NCBI RefSeq assembly: GCF_900187975.1
Contig: NZ_FZPC01000019.1
Location: forward strand, 97,556 to 161,555
DNA: 64,000 bases
Direction: 5' to 3'
DNA from: Pseudomonas delhiensis
GTDB taxonomy: Bacteria; Pseudomonadota; Gammaproteobacteria; Pseudomonadales; Pseudomonadaceae
Shown here in pieces: positions 61,789 through 64,000 of the stretch (positions within the stretch are counted from its first letter, which is position 1; every line of letters begins with the position of its first letter). Both the position numbers and the translations under genes were made by a program. Under the pieces are notes generated by a model. That model was given only the letters and a program-made list of their open reading frames with translations. It was not told the DNA's origin and searched no databases.

Positions 61789-62628
61789 ATGTTTCTGACT
61801 GAACACAAGATCCCCCTCGGTGAGCACATCGCCGCCTTCGTCGACTGGCTCACCCGCCATGGTTCGGCGGTCTTCGACAAGATCTCGGACGTCCTCGAGT
61901 TCCTCATCCACGGTGTCACCGGCGGCCTGCTGTGGTTCCACCCGCTGCTGCTCACCGCCATCATGGTGGGCCTGGTGCACTTCATCCAGCGCAGCGTCGG
62001 CCTGACGCTGTTTGCCCTGGCCTCGCTGCTGCTGATCCTCAACCTGGGCTACTGGCAGGAGACCATGGAGACCCTCGCCCAGGTCATCTTCGCCACCCTG
62101 GTGTGCGTCGCCATCGGCGTGCCCCTGGGCATACTCGCGGCGCACAAGCCCTGGTTCTACACCGCGCTGCGGCCGCTGCTGGACCTGATGCAGACGGTGC
62201 CCACCTTCGTCTACCTGATCCCCACCCTGACGCTGTTCGGCCTGGGTGTGGTGCCGGGCCTGATTTCCACCGTGATCTTCGCCATCGCCGCGCCCATCCG
62301 CCTGACCTGCCTGGGCATCCAGGACGTGCCGGCGGAGCTGATGGACGCCGGCAAGGCCTTCGGCTGCTCGCGCTGGCAGCTGCTGACCCGAATCGAACTG
62401 CCGCACGCCATGCCCAGCATCGGCGCCGGCATCACCCAGTGCATCATGCTGTCGCTGTCGATGGTGGTGATTTCCGCGCTGGTAGGCGCCGACGGCCTCG
62501 GCAAGCCGGTGGTGAACGCGCTGAACACCGCGGACATCTCCCTGGGCTTCGAGGCCGGCCTGGCCATCGTCCTGCTCGCCATCCTGCTCGACCGGGTGTG
62601 CAAGCAACGCTCGCTGCGGGGGAGGTAA
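61789..62628 (+). CDS. cbcW: Choline ABC transporter permease
   Basis: A 279-residue membrane protein of the ProW/OpuAB family with six to seven helices and the inner-membrane-component motif GKAFGCSRWQLLTRIELPHAM (EAA-type loop) around residues 183-203, just after the IQDVPAEL segment. It pairs with CbcV. It ends 6 bases before cbcV, giving a tight cbcX2-cbcW-cbcV unit. Confidence 0.95.
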   Translation: MFLTEHKIPLGEHIAAFVDWLTRHGSAVFDKISDVLEFLIHGVTGGLLWFHPLLLTAIMVGLVHFIQRSVGLTLFALASLLLILNLGYWQETMETLAQVIFATLVCVAIGVPLGILAAHKPWFYTALRPLLDLMQTVPTFVYLIPTLTLFGLGVVPGLISTVIFAIAAPIRLTCLGIQDVPAELMDAGKAFGCSRWQLLTRIELPHAMPSIGAGITQCIMLSLSMVVISALVGADGLGKPVVNALNTADISLGFEAGLAIVLLAILLDRVCKQRSLRGR

Positions 62629-62634
62629 GCAACC

Positions 62635-63813
62635 ATGGCTGCGATTGAATTCAAGAACGTCGATGTGATCTTCGGCAAGAACACCAAGGAAGCCCTGCGC
62701 CTGCTCGACGAAGGCCTGGGCCGCCAGGAAATCCTCAAGCGCACCGGCCAGGTGCTGGGCGTGGAGGACGCCAACCTGGACGTCGAGCGCGGCGAGATCT
62801 GCGTGATGATGGGCCTGTCCGGCTCGGGCAAGTCGAGCCTGCTGCGCTGCATCAACGGCCTCAACACGGTCAGCCGCGGCAAGCTGCTGATCGAGCACGA
62901 AGGCCAGCAGGTGGACGTCGCCAACTGCTCGCCGGCGACCCTCAAGACCATGCGCACCAAGCGCATCGCCATGGTGTTCCAGAAGTTCGCCCTGATGCCC
63001 TGGCTGACCGTGGCCGAGAACATCGGCTTCGGCCTGGAGATGCAGGGCCGCCCGGCCGCCGAGCGGAAGAAGGTGATCGACGAGAAGCTCGAACTGGTGG
63101 GCCTGTCGCAGTGGCGCGACAAGCGCCCGGACGAACTCTCCGGCGGCATGCAGCAGCGCGTCGGCCTGGCCCGCGCGCTGGCCATGGACGGCGACATCCT
63201 GCTGATGGACGAACCCTTCTCGGCGCTGGACCCGCTGATCCGCCAGCAGCTGCAGGACGAACTGCTGGTGCTGCAACGGCAGCTGCACAAGACCATCGTC
63301 TTCGTCAGCCACGACCTCGACGAGGCGCTGAAGATCGGCACCCGCATCGCCATCATGAAGGACGGCCGCATCATCCAGCACAGCAAGCCCGAGGAAATCG
63401 TGCTGAACCCGGCGGACGACTATGTGCGCACCTTCGTCGCCCACACCAACCCGCTCAACGTGCTGTGCGGCTCCAGCCTGATGCGCGGCCTGGACCAGTG
63501 CCGCCGGCAGGACGGCGAGGTGTGCTTCGACCAGGGCCGCGACTGCTGGATCGGCCTCACCGAGACCAACCAGATCAAGACCGCGCGCCAGGGCAGCAAC
63601 ATCATCGACCTGCAGCAATGGCGCCCGGGCGACCCGGTGGAAAAGCTCAAGCACGAGCCGACCCTGGTGGACGTCAGCATCCGCATGCGCGACGCCCTGC
63701 AGATCCGCTACCAGACCGGCCACAAGCTGGTCCTGCAGGAGCAGAGCCGCGTGGTCGGGGTGCTCGGCGACAGCGAGCTGTACCATGCGCTGCTGGGCAA
63801 GAACCTGGGCTGA
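62635..63813 (+). CDS. cbcV: Choline ABC transporter ATPase
   Basis: A 392-residue ATPase: Walker A GLSGSGKSS (60-68), signature LSGGMQQ (168-174), Walker B ILLMDEP (188-194). Residues after about 280 form the extra C-terminal region typical of quaternary-amine uptake ATPases, which in ProV relatives carries CBS domains; the CBS match here is weak. Common substrate range in P. aeruginosa is choline, betaine and carnitine via different binding proteins. Confidence 0.95.
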   Translation: MAAIEFKNVDVIFGKNTKEALRLLDEGLGRQEILKRTGQVLGVEDANLDVERGEICVMMGLSGSGKSSLLRCINGLNTVSRGKLLIEHEGQQVDVANCSPATLKTMRTKRIAMVFQKFALMPWLTVAENIGFGLEMQGRPAAERKKVIDEKLELVGLSQWRDKRPDELSGGMQQRVGLARALAMDGDILLMDEPFSALDPLIRQQLQDELLVLQRQLHKTIVFVSHDLDEALKIGTRIAIMKDGRIIQHSKPEEIVLNPADDYVRTFVAHTNPLNVLCGSSLMRGLDQCRRQDGEVCFDQGRDCWIGLTETNQIKTARQGSNIIDLQQWRPGDPVEKLKHEPTLVDVSIRMRDALQIRYQTGHKLVLQEQSRVVGVLGDSELYHALLGKNLG

Positions 63814-63832
63814 CGGGGCCGAGGCAACGAAG

Positions 63833-63860
63833 ACGCCGGGCGGATGCCCGGCGTTTTCGT
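63833..63860 (+). terminator. Intrinsic terminator of the cbc operon
   Basis: A 9-bp stem (63833-63841 with 63846-63854), loop GGAT, followed by TTTTCGTTTT, 20 bases after the cbcV stop. Confidence 0.9.
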
Positions 63861-63918
63861 TTTGCGTAACCGTTCGCGGTACGGGCGCAGGCGGCACGGC
63901 TTCTCGTAATTGGATGGA

Positions 63919-63985
63919 CTCACCCTCACCGAGGCGTCGAGGCGCCACGGTGGCATTCTAAGAGGCCAGCGACAGTGAGGGTGAG
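63919..63985 (+). promoter_or_regulatory. Long-range inverted repeat covering the next gene's ribosome site
   Basis: CTCACCCTCAC (63919-63929) is complementary to GTGAGGGTGAG (63975-63985). The right arm includes the GTGAGG ribosome site just before the ATG at 63989. It may mask that site. Confidence 0.4.
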
Positions 63986-63988
63986 GCC

Positions 63989-64000
63989 ATGAAAAAGCAT
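63989..64000 (+). CDS. Start of a further gene, cut by the window edge
   Basis: ATG AAA AAG CAT with GTGAGG at a fitting distance upstream. Only four codons are visible, so the product cannot be named. Confidence 0.4.

Noticed and set aside
61654..63948. A 764-codon open frame opposite cbcX2-cbcW-cbcV
   Set aside because: It lies antisense to three firmly identified transporter genes and has a His/Gln/Ala-rich shadow composition.

Overview
The window is about 64 kb of GC-rich chromosome from a Pseudomonas of the P. aeruginosa / P. citronellolis / P. nitroreducens type. The evidence is the gene content: the common-antigen (A-band, D-rhamnan) lipopolysaccharide operon rmd-gmd-wbpW-wzm-wzt-wbpX-wbpY-wbpZ, a cytochrome-c-fused CoxB oxidase cluster, siaABCD, the gbdR/sdaB/cbcXWV choline-betaine locus, and Pseudomonas REP palindromes between genes. 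Species cannot be fixed by reading alone.

Layout. 1-429: tail of a TonB-like protein. 784-4157 (minus): a two-domain DUF4105 protein coupled to three tandem DUF2388 secreted proteins, then a small DUF1127 protein. 4308-15772 (minus): nine genes that look like a glycan-decoration operon (two tandem glycosyltransferases, an acyltransferase, two methyltransferases, a GtrA/GtrB pair and two very large DUF6311-like membrane proteins). 16167-25204 (plus): the A-band rhamnan operon, divergent from the decoration genes, which makes GDP-D-rhamnose, polymerises it and exports it by the Wzm/Wzt ABC transporter. A second DUF1127 gene closes this locus.

25831-30473 (minus): acetate/succinyl CoA-transferase and pntAA-pntAB-pntB transhydrogenase. 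31111-39912 (mostly minus): Sco, CyoE, CtaA, a Sco-like protein, SURF1, a twin-TM protein on the opposite strand, and CoxIII, Cox11, CoxI and CoxII, that is, a caa3-like terminal oxidase with its assembly factors. 40285-48044: a conserved hypothetical, beta-carbonic anhydrase, a LexA-boxed radical SAM protein, a PiT phosphate transporter and a PAS-PAS-GAF-GGDEF-EAL protein. 48330-52350: YheV, oligopeptidase A (PrlC), gamma-carbonic anhydrase, a small type I-F CRISPR array with no cas genes, and a HAD phosphatase. 52537-56291: siaABCD, the phosphatase/kinase/switch-protein/diguanylate-cyclase module. 56486-63813: gbdR, sdaB, two tandem cbcX binding proteins, cbcW and cbcV.

Intergenic DNA carries three repeat families: a 23-bp REP core, a composite REP plus CTCTCCC palindrome element, and a 130-166 bp element with paired terminal hairpins. 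Readable regulatory sites include a LexA box, a candidate sigma-54 promoter for gbdR, 21-bp-spaced TGCGAC repeats before both cbcX genes, and several intrinsic terminators. The most notable items are the cas-less I-F array, the DUF6311/Gtr decoration operon, and the DUF4105 protein, which appears to join a gluzincin-like zinc-peptidase half to a cysteine/histidine half.
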